From Candidatus Peregrinibacteria bacterium Gr01-1014_25 (lineage in GTDB: Bacteria > Patescibacteriota > Gracilibacteria > Peribacterales > Peribacteraceae): a stretch of 64,000 bases of DNA. Location: NCBI GenBank assembly GCA_007376205.1, contig VMFU01000002.1:1-64000 (forward strand), written 5' to 3'. This document shows positions 22,942-31,706 of this stretch, in pieces (positions within the stretch are counted from its first letter, which is position 1; the number at the start of each line of letters is the position of its first letter). The notes beneath the pieces were generated by a model. The model had not been told where the DNA came from and ran no database searches. It saw only the letters and a list, made by a program, of their open reading frames with translations. The position numbers and the translations under genes are program-made.

Positions 22942-24230
22942 GATCGCAGGAGGGTAGGAGCAATACCGAATGCGGCTTCAAATCGTTGCAGGATGACATC
23001 GACGAACACGGGATCCCACTCAACGATGAAGCATGTGCGCTTCATCTGATGTGCGGCGACCAACGTGCTGCCGCTTCCGCCGAAAAGATCGAGCACCGTA
23101 TCTCCCAGCTTCGTACATCGTCTTAGCGGCCTTTCATGAAGTGCGGGATTCTTCGCCGTTGGATGCTCGTAGTCCTGCGCAGGAAGCCTCTTGCAAAGCC
23201 ATATATCGAAGAGATCCAGAATGTCATCAATCGTCCGGTTACCATTCGAGATTTCCTTATTGAGGATCTCCGTCAGGTTTTGCGTGCGGGGAGAGAGGTA
23301 CGGCTTGCCGCGTGTACCGTAGATGACTGGTTCGTAAGATTTGTTGAACGCGACTTGCGGCGTCATGTTGAAGTTATTCTTGATCCACAGCGCGACTCGT
23401 TTGAAGTCGACTCCGAGTTCCGGATACAAAGCCTGCAACATACCGATGTATTTCTGATCGCAGTACGTGAAGATATGGCAATCAGGTTTGCAGACCGAAA
23501 GACCATTGGATAACGCTGCACGGAGAAATACTCGGTAGTCGTCATCGGATTTCCTGTCATCCGTTTTGCCACCATACTTTCCTTTTGTGCTAATGCCGCT
23601 GCCGTAGTCGAGATCGATGTTATACGGCGGGTCGCTATAGAGCATGTCGATACGCTGCTTGCCGACCAGCCGCTTAAGAACGGATGAATCGGTCGAATCC
23701 CCGCAGATAATCCTGTGCCCTCCAATCGCATATATGTCACCCGTTTTGGCCTTGGCCTTTTTGATCTTTTCAACGGCGGCGTCGATATCAAAATGATCGT
23801 CTTCGGTTTCGAGTGCGTCATCCCAGATCGCGGACAAGTCGCCGTCATCGAATCCAGTTTTGAGGAGAAAATCCATATCGAAGGATTTTAGTTTTTCGAA
23901 ATCCCACTCGCCTGTGTTGCGATTGAGTCGCAGATTGAGTTCCTTCTCGCGCTTGGGGCTTGCGATCTTGAGGTAGATAGCCGGCACTTCCGTGTAACCG
24001 AGATCCTTGGCCGCCTCGATGCGAAAATGTCCGCCGAGCACGATATTTTTTCGTGTGGGGTGGCTATTGAGAATGACCGGATCAACGAAACCGAAACGCC
24101 GGATGCTGTCTTTGAGCTGCTCTTTCTTCATGTCATCCCATGTGCGAGGGTTGTAGGTAGCGGAACGAAGATGTTTGATTGGGACATGCACGATGTGCAG
24201 CTTTGAGGCAAGGGAAGAAGTGCGTGTCAT
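22938..24230 (-). CDS. ParB-domain / DNA methyltransferase fusion
   Basis: A 430-aa protein. The N-terminal ParB/sulfiredoxin-like domain (about 14-110) has the GGHFRIEAAKDLG motif. The C-terminal methyltransferase has YSDPPYNIDLDYG (around residue 200) and DLFGGSGSTLVAAH (around 388). This fusion is frequent in phages and mobile elements. It is first in the minus-strand unit of methyltransferases and terminase. The promoter region (24231-24466) carries three 10-bp repeats. Confidence 0.9.
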   Translation of the reverse strand: MTRTSSLASKLHIVHVPIKHLRSATYNPRTWDDMKKEQLKDSIRRFGFVDPVILNSHPTRKNIVLGGHFRIEAAKDLGYTEVPAIYLKIASPKREKELNLRLNRNTGEWDFEKLKSFDMDFLLKTGFDDGDLSAIWDDALETEDDHFDIDAAVEKIKKAKAKTGDIYAIGGHRIICGDSTDSSVLKRLVGKQRIDMLYSDPPYNIDLDYGSGISTKGKYGGKTDDRKSDDDYRVFLRAALSNGLSVCKPDCHIFTYCDQKYIGMLQALYPELGVDFKRVALWIKNNFNMTPQVAFNKSYEPVIYGTRGKPYLSPRTQNLTEILNKEISNGNRTIDDILDLFDIWLCKRLPAQDYEHPTAKNPALHERPLRRCTKLGDTVLDLFGGSGSTLVAAHQMKRTCFIVEWDPVFVDVILQRFEAAFGIAPTLLRS

Positions 24231-24317
24231 AACAACGGAGGGATGAAGATCATCCGTCGTAATAGGCCTTCAATTTAGCCAAGTCAAATATGGGAATAGT
24301 CGTTTATTTGGCTTACT

Positions 24318-24347
24318 GTTGCTTAGAGTTGCCTACAGTTGCTTACG
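24318..24347. repeat. Three 10-bp tandem repeats (iteron-like)
   Basis: GTTGCTTAGA, GTTGCCTACA and GTTGCTTACG lie head to tail, one DNA turn apart, about 90 bases upstream of the methyltransferase-terminase operon. Such phased repeats are typical operators or replication iterons; which one applies is not determined. Confidence 0.5.
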
Positions 24348-24466
24348 TGTCCTTTTGTTGCGTTTTGAGTTTTCTGCACTGCATAGACATGCGCAAACAT
24401 TTTTCAAAATTATTGCATTGAAACAGATTGGACATACGAGGAATACAAATTTTGTTGCAGAAAATA

Positions 24467-25288
24467 TCACGTGTGCTCACGTACTACTTTTTCGTACTCA
24501 CGGAATATCTTCACAACCTGTGGATAATCAGTATTGGTATTCATTCTCACGCAATACTGATGGCCAGCGCTCAGATGCAGCGTCGAGAAGATGAAATCGG
24601 TGCAGCGATAAAAAGGGCTGTTCTTCGATATGACTTGATACCGATATCTGCTGATTTTCTGCACAGACAAATACTCGGCATTGACGATGTGGATTGATAC
24701 CCGTTGGCCAAGCATTTTCACGCTTCCCTTTTGGACTTTGCTTTCGGAAAACTTTTTTCGTCGTGTAACGACATTGCCAATCTTGTTCATAGACTTGACC
24801 TTGGCAGCAACTTTCGCAGTCTTATCGACTGCGCGATTATGAAGATCGCTTGCATGACCTTTTACCCAAAGAATCTCCGTCTTCATCCTGAACTTGTCGT
24901 AAACCTTGTTGATGCATTTCACAAGATCTTTCCATTGCAGGGCATTTAGAACAGGTTCACCCGTTCTTGTTGTCCATTTGGTCCTCGGCCACGTGAATAT
25001 CGCATTTTTGACGTTGTTCACGAGGTACATAGAGTCGGTATAGATTAAGACCTTTGAAACGTGACTCCAATCTTCCCGACTTAACACTTCTTTGAGAGCG
25101 TTGATACAAGCCTGAAGCTCCATCTGATTATTGGTCGCTCCGGTATATGAGGAACCAAAGAAATCCTCTACTTCTTCGTTCCCTGATTCATTAACTGTAA
25201 TGAACCGAAATCCAGCACCGCCGCTTCGAGGATGCGAATATGAAGAGCCGTCTGCGTATATGTTTAAAGCTGTTTCCTCAATCGGCAT
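24467..25288 (-). CDS. RNase H1-like protein with extra C-terminal domain
   Basis: A 273-aa protein. The N-terminal 165 residues form an RNase H domain with the catalytic carboxylates visible: NIYADGSS, NNQMELQA, LIYTDSMY and GHASDLHNRAVDKTA. It would cut RNA in RNA-DNA hybrids. The C-terminal 100 residues are basic and unrecognised. RNase HI is usually about 150 aa, so this is an extended version, common in phages and mobile elements. Confidence 0.85.
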   Translation of the reverse strand: MPIEETALNIYADGSSYSHPRSGGAGFRFITVNESGNEEVEDFFGSSYTGATNNQMELQACINALKEVLSREDWSHVSKVLIYTDSMYLVNNVKNAIFTWPRTKWTTRTGEPVLNALQWKDLVKCINKVYDKFRMKTEILWVKGHASDLHNRAVDKTAKVAAKVKSMNKIGNVVTRRKKFSESKVQKGSVKMLGQRVSIHIVNAEYLSVQKISRYRYQVISKNSPFYRCTDFIFSTLHLSAGHQYCVRMNTNTDYPQVVKIFREYEKVVREHT

Positions 25289-25355
25289 AGAAAATATTCT
25301 ACAGGAGGAAAATTTCGTGTTTACCTAGCAGTCGCCATTCGTATAATTGTTAGTT

Positions 25356-26024
25356 ATGGCTTCTGCTCAAAAGCATGCGGGTGGAATGAGGGTGCGTAGC
25401 AAAGAATTCAGCTGGGATCACGCCATGGAAATGGCGGAGAACATGCTGCATATGGCCAGAGTATTGGCACCGATGGAACAAGAACACCAGCGTCTGCAAC
25501 GCAAGCTCAAGGAATTCCCGAAGGGTTTCCATCTTGAGGGTAAGGGATATTCGTGTGGCATCTGTTATGGATCATGCTCTCAAGAGGAAACATGGTACGA
25601 CCAGTACGGACTCAAGTGTATGGAGTGTCAGGCAGCCGTTGATCGCGGGGAGATTCCAGCGAGTCTTGTTAAGGATAGGGAGAGCTACTATTCCTCATGG
25701 GAGATTGAGCGTGCTTTTAATGTTGATCGCCACGCAGTACGCCGCTGGGCAAAGGCTGGTGTAATCAAGGCTCGCATCGTGAAGCATCTGCATCATCAGG
25801 ACACGCAGCTTTTCTTGCTTGAGGATAACAAAGACACGCTCCCACCTAGGAAAATGGTGGAACACTACTCCCGTAGTGAACACATGCCGGACGGCACTAC
25901 CAAACTCCATACCGAGTATTGGTACCAACACGTCGATCCGTACAAATACCTGAAGGGCTACAAGATCATGGATCAACTTCAAGTTGTGAATGGCCAACTG
26001 CAAGCCAAGCCCAAGGAGAAATAA
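25356..26024 (+). CDS. Cys-cluster / helix-turn-helix protein, unknown function
   Basis: A 222-aa protein. An N-terminal helical part leads to a zinc-ribbon-like set CGICYGSC...CMEC (about 62-88). Then SSWEIERAFNVDRHAVRRWAKAGVIKAR looks like a MerR-type helix-turn-helix. The C-terminus is unrecognised. The protein is probably DNA-binding. It precedes, by 14 bases, a second zinc-ribbon protein on the same strand. The ATG at 25356 is taken over the earlier in-frame start at 25347. Confidence 0.6.
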   Translation: MASAQKHAGGMRVRSKEFSWDHAMEMAENMLHMARVLAPMEQEHQRLQRKLKEFPKGFHLEGKGYSCGICYGSCSQEETWYDQYGLKCMECQAAVDRGEIPASLVKDRESYYSSWEIERAFNVDRHAVRRWAKAGVIKARIVKHLHHQDTQLFLLEDNKDTLPPRKMVEHYSRSEHMPDGTTKLHTEYWYQHVDPYKYLKGYKIMDQLQVVNGQLQAKPKEK

Positions 26025-26038
26025 CTTCCTCTTTCCCT

Positions 26039-27169
26039 ATGACCTACAAACATCTGAAGGAACGATCCTACTACGAAGAAATGTATGACCGTCACACGGT
26101 TGAGGATTGCCGCTGGCATGAGGAACCTCGTCCAATGTCGAAAGAGGAAAATGACGTGAAAGAGGGACTGACAGCCGGACAAATCCAGTGGAGTCATGAT
26201 TTCGTCACGGACATGCTGCTCTTTCAGCGGGCTGGCGATAGATATCTTCAGCGTGAAGAGACAATCAATGAGTGGATGGAACGCGACGAGCGACGTGATG
26301 CCGTCCTTGATCGAGCGCGAACTCCCATTATCCGCTGCCCCTCCTGTGGACGGTCGATGGAGTGTGTGTACAAGCGCCTTGATTACGACATCGATGATCG
26401 TAAACGGGAATGGGTAGAATTCATTCTCAAATGCATGCCCTGCAAGCAATCAGCACGCGTATTTGAAAATGGTCAGAAAGTTCCTGAAAAACCTTCACTT
26501 TGTGTGAAGTGCAAAAAGGAGGTCAAATTGAGCACGCGCACGAAGAATGGGAAGGAGTACTTCATCGATACCTGTAAACATTGCGGACATGTCGAAGAAA
26601 CGCTTAGTGTGCTCGACGAGGACAAGAAGGAACCAACGCAGGAGGAGATTGATCGGTTTGAATACGACAAGAAGCGTTTCTGTCTTACGTCCGCTCAAGG
26701 TCAGAGATACAAGAGCTGGGTGGAAGGCATGAAGTTAATGAAAGAAGAAACAAAAGAGCAGGAGGCGAACGTGGAATACTATGACAAGCTCGCGGAGGTG
26801 AAAAAACTCAACATCGCAGGGCTGGAGAAGCTGCTTAAAGCTGTAATCAAAAAGGCGGGCTACACCGATCTCCATATTTCCATGCCGCCACCGGATCGCC
26901 AGATCATCATTAATTTCTCTGTTAGAGATACAGAGGAGAAGCGAGAGTCATATGACAGCGAGAAGACTTTGCAGAAAATCTTTGAGAAAGCATTGGAAGA
27001 TAAGAACTGGGCGTTGGTGTCAGACGGCATCCACTATCGCCTTGGTCTTCTGAGTGGACGCATTCAAGGGTACGAAACAGAAGAAGATCTTGAAACGCTC
27101 ACGAAGGCGCGAGTGAAGAAGTCTATGAAAGCCAAAAAACCAAAAGCGCATTCCGAAGTGGCCTTCTAG
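26039..27169 (+). CDS. Multi-zinc-ribbon protein, unknown function
   Basis: A 376-aa protein. Two zinc-ribbon sets are visible: CPSCGRSMEC...CMPCK (around 100-145) and CVKCKKEV...CKHCGHVE (around 165-200). A charged helical C-terminal half follows, with a basic tail (KKSMKAKKPKAH). It may bind nucleic acid. The start ATG at 26039 follows a CTTCCTCTTTCCCT pyrimidine tract with no Shine-Dalgarno sequence. Confidence 0.6.
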   Translation: MTYKHLKERSYYEEMYDRHTVEDCRWHEEPRPMSKEENDVKEGLTAGQIQWSHDFVTDMLLFQRAGDRYLQREETINEWMERDERRDAVLDRARTPIIRCPSCGRSMECVYKRLDYDIDDRKREWVEFILKCMPCKQSARVFENGQKVPEKPSLCVKCKKEVKLSTRTKNGKEYFIDTCKHCGHVEETLSVLDEDKKEPTQEEIDRFEYDKKRFCLTSAQGQRYKSWVEGMKLMKEETKEQEANVEYYDKLAEVKKLNIAGLEKLLKAVIKKAGYTDLHISMPPPDRQIIINFSVRDTEEKRESYDSEKTLQKIFEKALEDKNWALVSDGIHYRLGLLSGRIQGYETEEDLETLTKARVKKSMKAKKPKAHSEVAF

Positions 27170-27187
27170 CCGCTACACTGGTTTTGA

Positions 27188-28963
27188 ATGGAGAAAATCG
27201 TTACACATCCACTGACTGTTTCCGGCATTTTTAACAATTTCTACACTGTTCCTGACTATCAGCGGGAATACGTGTGGGGCGAACGCGAGGTTAATCAATT
27301 GCTTACGGACATTTTCGATGAACTTGATGAGCGTTCCGATGCTGAATACTTCATCGGCACAATCGTCGTTTGTCCGGGGGAGGATGGACGCTTGGATGTC
27401 ATCGATGGTCAGCAACGCATTACAACTCTTTTTCTGATCATCAGTGCATTTCGCTTTCTACTAAACCAACAGAATGAAGACACTGCGGATTTGCGAGGAA
27501 TGCTTTTTTCAAGGAAAAGAGATGCCGCAACAGGACAATCTCGAGATTCATATCGTCTTTCTCTTCAATATGAAGAAACATCGGGTGTATTAGAAGGGAT
27601 TTGCGGGGATGCAGACCTGCCACAGGATCTACGCGCATCCGGTAAACGGATTGCAGACGCATACGTTTTTGCCAGACAATTTCTGGAACAGAATTGCCGG
27701 GGAGACAGAGACGCGTTGATGCGGTTTCTCGGTTTTTTCCTAAACAACGTCAAGATCATCCAGATTCAAACGCCACGTATCAGCGAGGCATTGAAGATCT
27801 TTGAGACCATCAATGAGCGTGGTGTCGGCTTGAACCCAATGGATCTTCTGAAAAATCTTCTGTTCCGCAGTATTCAAACGAGGGAATTCAATGCCCTCAA
27901 GCGTGTGTGGAAAGATATGACTCGGACGTTAGAAAAGGAGGATCTCAAGCCTCTGCGATTTTTGCGCTACTTCATTATGGCGAATTATCGAGTCAAGAAT
28001 TCCAAGGGCGAACCTCTTATTCGTGAAGACGAAATCTACGAGTGGTTTACGAACGATGACAATGCTCGGCAGTGTGGGTATCAGCAAAACGCGATGGAGT
28101 TTGCCAAGCTGCTGCAAACGAACGCTGAAGCCTATGCAAATTTCTTTGCGGGGAAGAATGCGGATGGTGAACGGAATATTGCATTGGAAAACATCAAGTT
28201 GTTGAGTGGTGCTGCCAGTTTTCAATTAATTCTGCTGATTGCGGCGCGGACTATGGAGCGCTCTCTTTTTGAGCACTTCACAAAGCAGATCGAGGTTCTT
28301 CTCTTTTACTTCATTATTACAAGAACTCAGTCGAAGGAGTATGAGCGTATCTTCGCTACATGGGCTGAGGAAATCCGTTCTATCAAAAACAAGGATGATC
28401 TCAATGCGTTTCTACAAACAAGAGTCGAGCCGGTTGTCGATAAGGCACGAAAGAACTTTGACCACGACTTCGGTCAGATTGCCCTTGGTCCGATACAGAA
28501 ATATCGTATCCATTACGTCCTCGCAAAACTCACGAGCTTTGTCGACCAGCAGGTTCTGGGAAACAACGAAGAGCAACCGCTTGATGCTTATTACCGTAAA
28601 GGGATTCAGATTGAGCACATCTTGCCTGACACTCCCAAAGAAGAACTAAAACAGCAGTTCGGTGCGGAGATCTACGATGACTATAAGATTAAATTGGGTA
28701 ACCTCACGTTCCTTGAGCGTCCGATGAATATCGTTGCCAGCAATGGTTTCTTTCCAGCAAAGTGTGAGAAATACAAGCAGTGTGCATTCCACCTCACAAA
28801 ATCGATTGCAGAGACAATGCAGGTGGGAACCAACACATCGGCAGATCGTATGTATGCCCAGCTGAAAAAGTTTGATCAGTGGGATCGCAATTCCATCGAA
28901 CAGCGTCAAACAATGCTCAAGATGCTGGGGGATCAAATTTGGAAAGTGAGTGTGATGGAGTGA
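27188..28963 (+). CDS. GmrSD-like DUF262/HNH protein (modified-DNA restriction)
   Basis: A 591-aa protein. The N-terminal DUF262 (ParB-like) domain has DYQREYVW (about 23-30) and the diagnostic DGQQR (73-77). The C-terminal DUF1524 HNH nuclease has IQIEHILPDTP (around 475), then LGNLTFLERPMNIVASN. The single-chain architecture is that of GmrSD-family type IV restriction enzymes, which use nucleotides to cut modified phage DNA. Anti-phage activity is inferred from the family. It lies just upstream of a RecB-like nuclease on the same strand. Confidence 0.85.
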   Translation: MEKIVTHPLTVSGIFNNFYTVPDYQREYVWGEREVNQLLTDIFDELDERSDAEYFIGTIVVCPGEDGRLDVIDGQQRITTLFLIISAFRFLLNQQNEDTADLRGMLFSRKRDAATGQSRDSYRLSLQYEETSGVLEGICGDADLPQDLRASGKRIADAYVFARQFLEQNCRGDRDALMRFLGFFLNNVKIIQIQTPRISEALKIFETINERGVGLNPMDLLKNLLFRSIQTREFNALKRVWKDMTRTLEKEDLKPLRFLRYFIMANYRVKNSKGEPLIREDEIYEWFTNDDNARQCGYQQNAMEFAKLLQTNAEAYANFFAGKNADGERNIALENIKLLSGAASFQLILLIAARTMERSLFEHFTKQIEVLLFYFIITRTQSKEYERIFATWAEEIRSIKNKDDLNAFLQTRVEPVVDKARKNFDHDFGQIALGPIQKYRIHYVLAKLTSFVDQQVLGNNEEQPLDAYYRKGIQIEHILPDTPKEELKQQFGAEIYDDYKIKLGNLTFLERPMNIVASNGFFPAKCEKYKQCAFHLTKSIAETMQVGTNTSADRMYAQLKKFDQWDRNSIEQRQTMLKMLGDQIWKVSVME

Positions 28964-28985
28964 TAGATATTTTGCTTGCTGCATC

Positions 28986-30440
28986 ATGCTAACCAAATCC
29001 GACTATCTCCGGTACCTCGAATGCCCGATTCACCTCTGGCTTCATCGTCATCGGTTACATGAAGTGGGTCATCACATCGATCCGAATCTTCAGTGGATCT
29101 TCGATCAGGGAAACATGGTTGAGGCTCATGCACGAAGCCTCTTCCCCGATGCCGTGATGGTGAAGGGGCACACGGAGAAGTCGGAAGCACAAACGAAAGC
29201 ATTCATCGAAGACGGCGAAACCGAGATTTTTCAGGCAACAGCCACTGCAGATGGTCTCCTTGCCATGGCCGACATACTTCAACTTGATCCCGAAACCAAG
29301 GAATGGAATCTCTACGAAGTAAAAAGCACCACGGAACTTGAGGACACACACCTGCATGACGTGTGCTTCCAAATGATCGTCTTCAAGAGGGCGGGGTACA
29401 CGATGGGCAAGCTTCACCTCATTCACATCAACCCCGACTACGTTCGTCAGGGCGAGATCGATGCGCGGACATTTCTCATCACCGAAGACATCACGGAACA
29501 GGTCTACGCATTGGAGGCGGAAGTTCTTGCCCAGATCGCCGCAGCGAAACAAGTGGAAGACTCTGCCGAGATGCCTTCGTGCGACGGCTGTACCTGTGTG
29601 CCGAAGGATTGCCCCTGCCATCAGTACTGCTACCCCGATCTTCCCGATTACTCGGTCTTCAATCTGTATAAAGTGAAAGGAACGAAGGCGCGTGAACTGT
29701 ATCGTTCGGGCATTCGGAACCTATTAGATCTTCCTCTGGACTACAAAGCGACAACGGCGCAGGCCTGTCAGCTGCAAGTGGCGCGTTCGGGGGAGCCGAT
29801 CATCGACGCGGAGAAGATCCACGCGGAACTTGGGGGCATTTCGTATCCCATCATGTTTCTCGATTACGAAACCTTCTTTCCGGCTATTCCGCTCTTTAAT
29901 GGATACAAGCCGTATCAGCAAATGGTGTTCCAGTTTTCCGTGCATGTACTCAGTGAAGATGGCGATTTGAAACATTACGAATGTCTCGTGCAGACGATGG
30001 AAAATCCTGTGACCGAAATTCTGCGCTGCCTTAGCAAGTGCTGCCCAGACAGTGGAAGCGTGATTGTGTGGAACAAGAGTTTTGAGAAAGGACGTAATGA
30101 TGAGATGGCGATGCTGCTTCCTGAATATGCGCCGATGCTGCAATCTATCAACGGCAGAACGTATGACTTGATGGATATCTTTCGTAAACTCTATTACGTC
30201 CACCCAGACTTCCGTGGCAGTTGTTCCATCAAAAAAGTCCTTCCGGTCCTCGTGCCGGAACTGTCGCACAAAGATCTCGTGATCCAGGAGGGCGGTACCG
30301 CGTCGCTGACGTGGTACCGCGCGTTAACCGATGGACGAAACGAGGAAGAGAGACTGAAAACATTCGAGCACATGCTCGCGTACTGCAAGCTCGACACCTT
30401 TGCCATGGTCGAGATTTTCCGATTCCTGCACAAAGTGTAA
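28986..30440 (+). CDS. RecB/Cas4-like nuclease with DUF2779 exonuclease-type domain
   Basis: A 484-aa protein. The N-terminal part has LTKSDYLRYLECPIHLWL and a PD-(D/E)xK-type core ending LYEVKSTTEL (around 110-120). A Cys cluster CDGCTCVPKDCPCHQYC (around 198-214) could hold an iron-sulfur cluster as in Cas4/AddB-type nucleases. The C-terminal DUF2779 domain has MFLDYETFFPAIP (around 290), a DEDD-exonuclease-like first motif. It probably degrades DNA or RNA. It stands 22 bases after the GmrSD-like gene, so both may be one defence unit. Confidence 0.8.
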   Translation: MLTKSDYLRYLECPIHLWLHRHRLHEVGHHIDPNLQWIFDQGNMVEAHARSLFPDAVMVKGHTEKSEAQTKAFIEDGETEIFQATATADGLLAMADILQLDPETKEWNLYEVKSTTELEDTHLHDVCFQMIVFKRAGYTMGKLHLIHINPDYVRQGEIDARTFLITEDITEQVYALEAEVLAQIAAAKQVEDSAEMPSCDGCTCVPKDCPCHQYCYPDLPDYSVFNLYKVKGTKARELYRSGIRNLLDLPLDYKATTAQACQLQVARSGEPIIDAEKIHAELGGISYPIMFLDYETFFPAIPLFNGYKPYQQMVFQFSVHVLSEDGDLKHYECLVQTMENPVTEILRCLSKCCPDSGSVIVWNKSFEKGRNDEMAMLLPEYAPMLQSINGRTYDLMDIFRKLYYVHPDFRGSCSIKKVLPVLVPELSHKDLVIQEGGTASLTWYRALTDGRNEEERLKTFEHMLAYCKLDTFAMVEIFRFLHKV

Positions 30441-30451
30441 GAAGCAACTGC

Positions 30452-30490
30452 GCCAAATATATGATTTTTTTCTACAGTTTTTTAAAGTGC
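30452..30490 (+). repeat. Dispersed repeat, copy 1
   Basis: GCCAAATATATGATTTTTTT then CTACAG and TTTAAAGTGCC. It lies just after the nuclease gene stop. A second copy with a few differences is at 31363-31401. Both follow a stop codon, so a terminator or promoter role for the next gene is possible. Confidence 0.5.
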
Positions 30491-30545
30491 CCACATTTAC
30501 ATGGGCTTCAAAGATAACGGAGAAATCCCTACACTGTGTTCCATA

Positions 30546-30908
30546 ATGCCGATCCCCAAAAAGTACCAACACCTTATATTCATCCCTCCTGCTGAAGTGG
30601 CGCGATATGCTGCCGAGGGACTTCGGATGCGGCGAGAGTTTGGCCGCGGGGGAACGCCCGTAGGTATCTCGCGCGCGCGAGATTTGAAGAATCGCAGACG
30701 CCTGTCGCCGCGTACCATCCAACGCATGTGCAGCTTCTTCGCGCGGCATGAGGTTGATAAGAGAGGGAAGGACTTCGGGAATCCGAAGCACCCGAGCAAC
30801 GGACTCATTGCATGGCTTCTCTGGGGCGGTGATCCCGGAAAGACATGGGCGGACGGTCTTCTCCGAAAAATGCGGGAAGCGGATAAAAATTCCCCATCAC
30901 GATCATGA
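30546..30908 (+). CDS. Small phage-associated helical protein
   Basis: A 120-aa protein. The pattern GISRARDLKNRRRLSPRTI, then MCSFFARHEVDK and NGLIAWLLWGGDPGKTWADG recurs in prophage proteins, where it is often a domain of XkdF-like or head-associated proteins. Its role is unknown. The ATG at 30546 is chosen because the pattern starts shortly after it. Its stop overlaps the tspO start by 4 bases, an odd pairing of a phage-type gene with a membrane protein. Confidence 0.6.
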   Translation: MPIPKKYQHLIFIPPAEVARYAAEGLRMRREFGRGGTPVGISRARDLKNRRRLSPRTIQRMCSFFARHEVDKRGKDFGNPKHPSNGLIAWLLWGGDPGKTWADGLLRKMREADKNSPSRS

Positions 30909-31312
30909 CTCCCGACAGTACGCAGGCGTGGTACGCGCTTCTTGAAAAACCATGGTTCGCTCCTCCGGCGTGGGTCTTCGGTCCCGTCTGGAGCGTGCTG
31001 TATGTCCTGATCATCATCTCTTTCGGTTTTGTTTTCCTCAACGTGATTCGGAAGCGATGGCCGGTGAAGATCGCATTACCGTTCGCCCTCAACCTCATCG
31101 CAAATCTCCTCTACACGCCTCTCCAGTTCGGACTGCGAAACAATGTCTTGGCGCTGCTCGATATCCTCATCATTCTCGCCACTGTCGCATGGATGGTGTG
31201 GGCGGTCTGGCCCCGGGCTCGATGGATCGCATGGATGCAATTGCCTTATGCGCTGTGGGTGACTTTTGCGTGTATTTTGCAGGTAAGTATCACGTGGTTG
31301 AATTGGTCATGA
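30905..31312 (+). CDS. tspO: TspO/MBR-family membrane protein
   Basis: A 135-aa protein with about five membrane helices. W-Y-..LEKPWFAPPAWVFGPVWSVLY near the N-terminus is the family hallmark. NLIANLLYTPLQFGLRN and YALWVTFACILQ in later helices also match. Members bind porphyrins and other tetrapyrroles or lipids. It is slightly shorter than usual (about 150-160 aa). It is translationally coupled to the small phage-like gene. Confidence 0.88.
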   Translation: MTPDSTQAWYALLEKPWFAPPAWVFGPVWSVLYVLIIISFGFVFLNVIRKRWPVKIALPFALNLIANLLYTPLQFGLRNNVLALLDILIILATVAWMVWAVWPRARWIAWMQLPYALWVTFACILQVSITWLNWS

Positions 31313-31362
31313 AACTTTCGAAGAAATTGGAAGCATTGATGAATAGAATGTGGCTTCCTTAA

Positions 31363-31401
31363 GCCAAATATATGATATTTTGCTACAGATTCTGCAAAAT
31401 G
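31363..31401 (+). repeat. Dispersed repeat, copy 2
   Basis: GCCAAATATATGATATTTTG then CTACAG and CAAAATGCC. It is a near copy of 30452-30490, here following the tspO stop by about 50 bases. Confidence 0.5.
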
Positions 31402-31532
31402 CCAGTAGCCCCACAGTACTGTTCGGATTGTTCGGATTAGCCCCAGTCCCACGTGCCTTCGCCCGACTTCCCAACGCGCTCCTACAACCCTCGAAAAACC
31501 GCTAAGGTGTTGCTGTAGATGCCACGTGTTCA

Positions 31533-31681
31533 GCCATGAACCAGAGCGCCGCAGGCCTCGCATAGCGATGCTCGGTGGTTTTGCGCTGTGGCGCAATGCG
31601 GCGCACGGTTCATGGCGCGCCAGCCGAGGATGCTCTGGGCATGAGCCACGTACCGAAGCGAGTCTCGCGAGCTTCTGGTAC
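31533..31681. ncRNA. Candidate structured RNA (nested hairpins)
   Basis: A perfect 10-bp outer stem, GCCATGAACC (31533-31542) with GGTTCATGGC (31607-31616), encloses at least one perfect inner hairpin, TTGCGC-TGTG-GCGCAA (31581-31596). A further stem-loop follows at 31650-31681 (GTACCGAAGC with GCTTC-T-GGTAC). The multibranch shape suggests a small RNA or an mRNA leader element. Strand and function are unknown. Confidence 0.35.
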
Positions 31682-31706
31682 TGGGGCCACCATTCTTTCG
31701 TGCTAT

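Larger units (their letters stand above)
31313..31706. other. Gene-free region with dispersed repeat and structured-RNA candidate
   Basis: No convincing frame is present in about 390 bases. It contains the second copy of the dispersed repeat (31363-31401) and the putative attachment 12-mer CCCACGTGCCTT (31448-31459). A set of nested hairpins follows at 31533-31681, listed separately. Confidence 0.5.
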
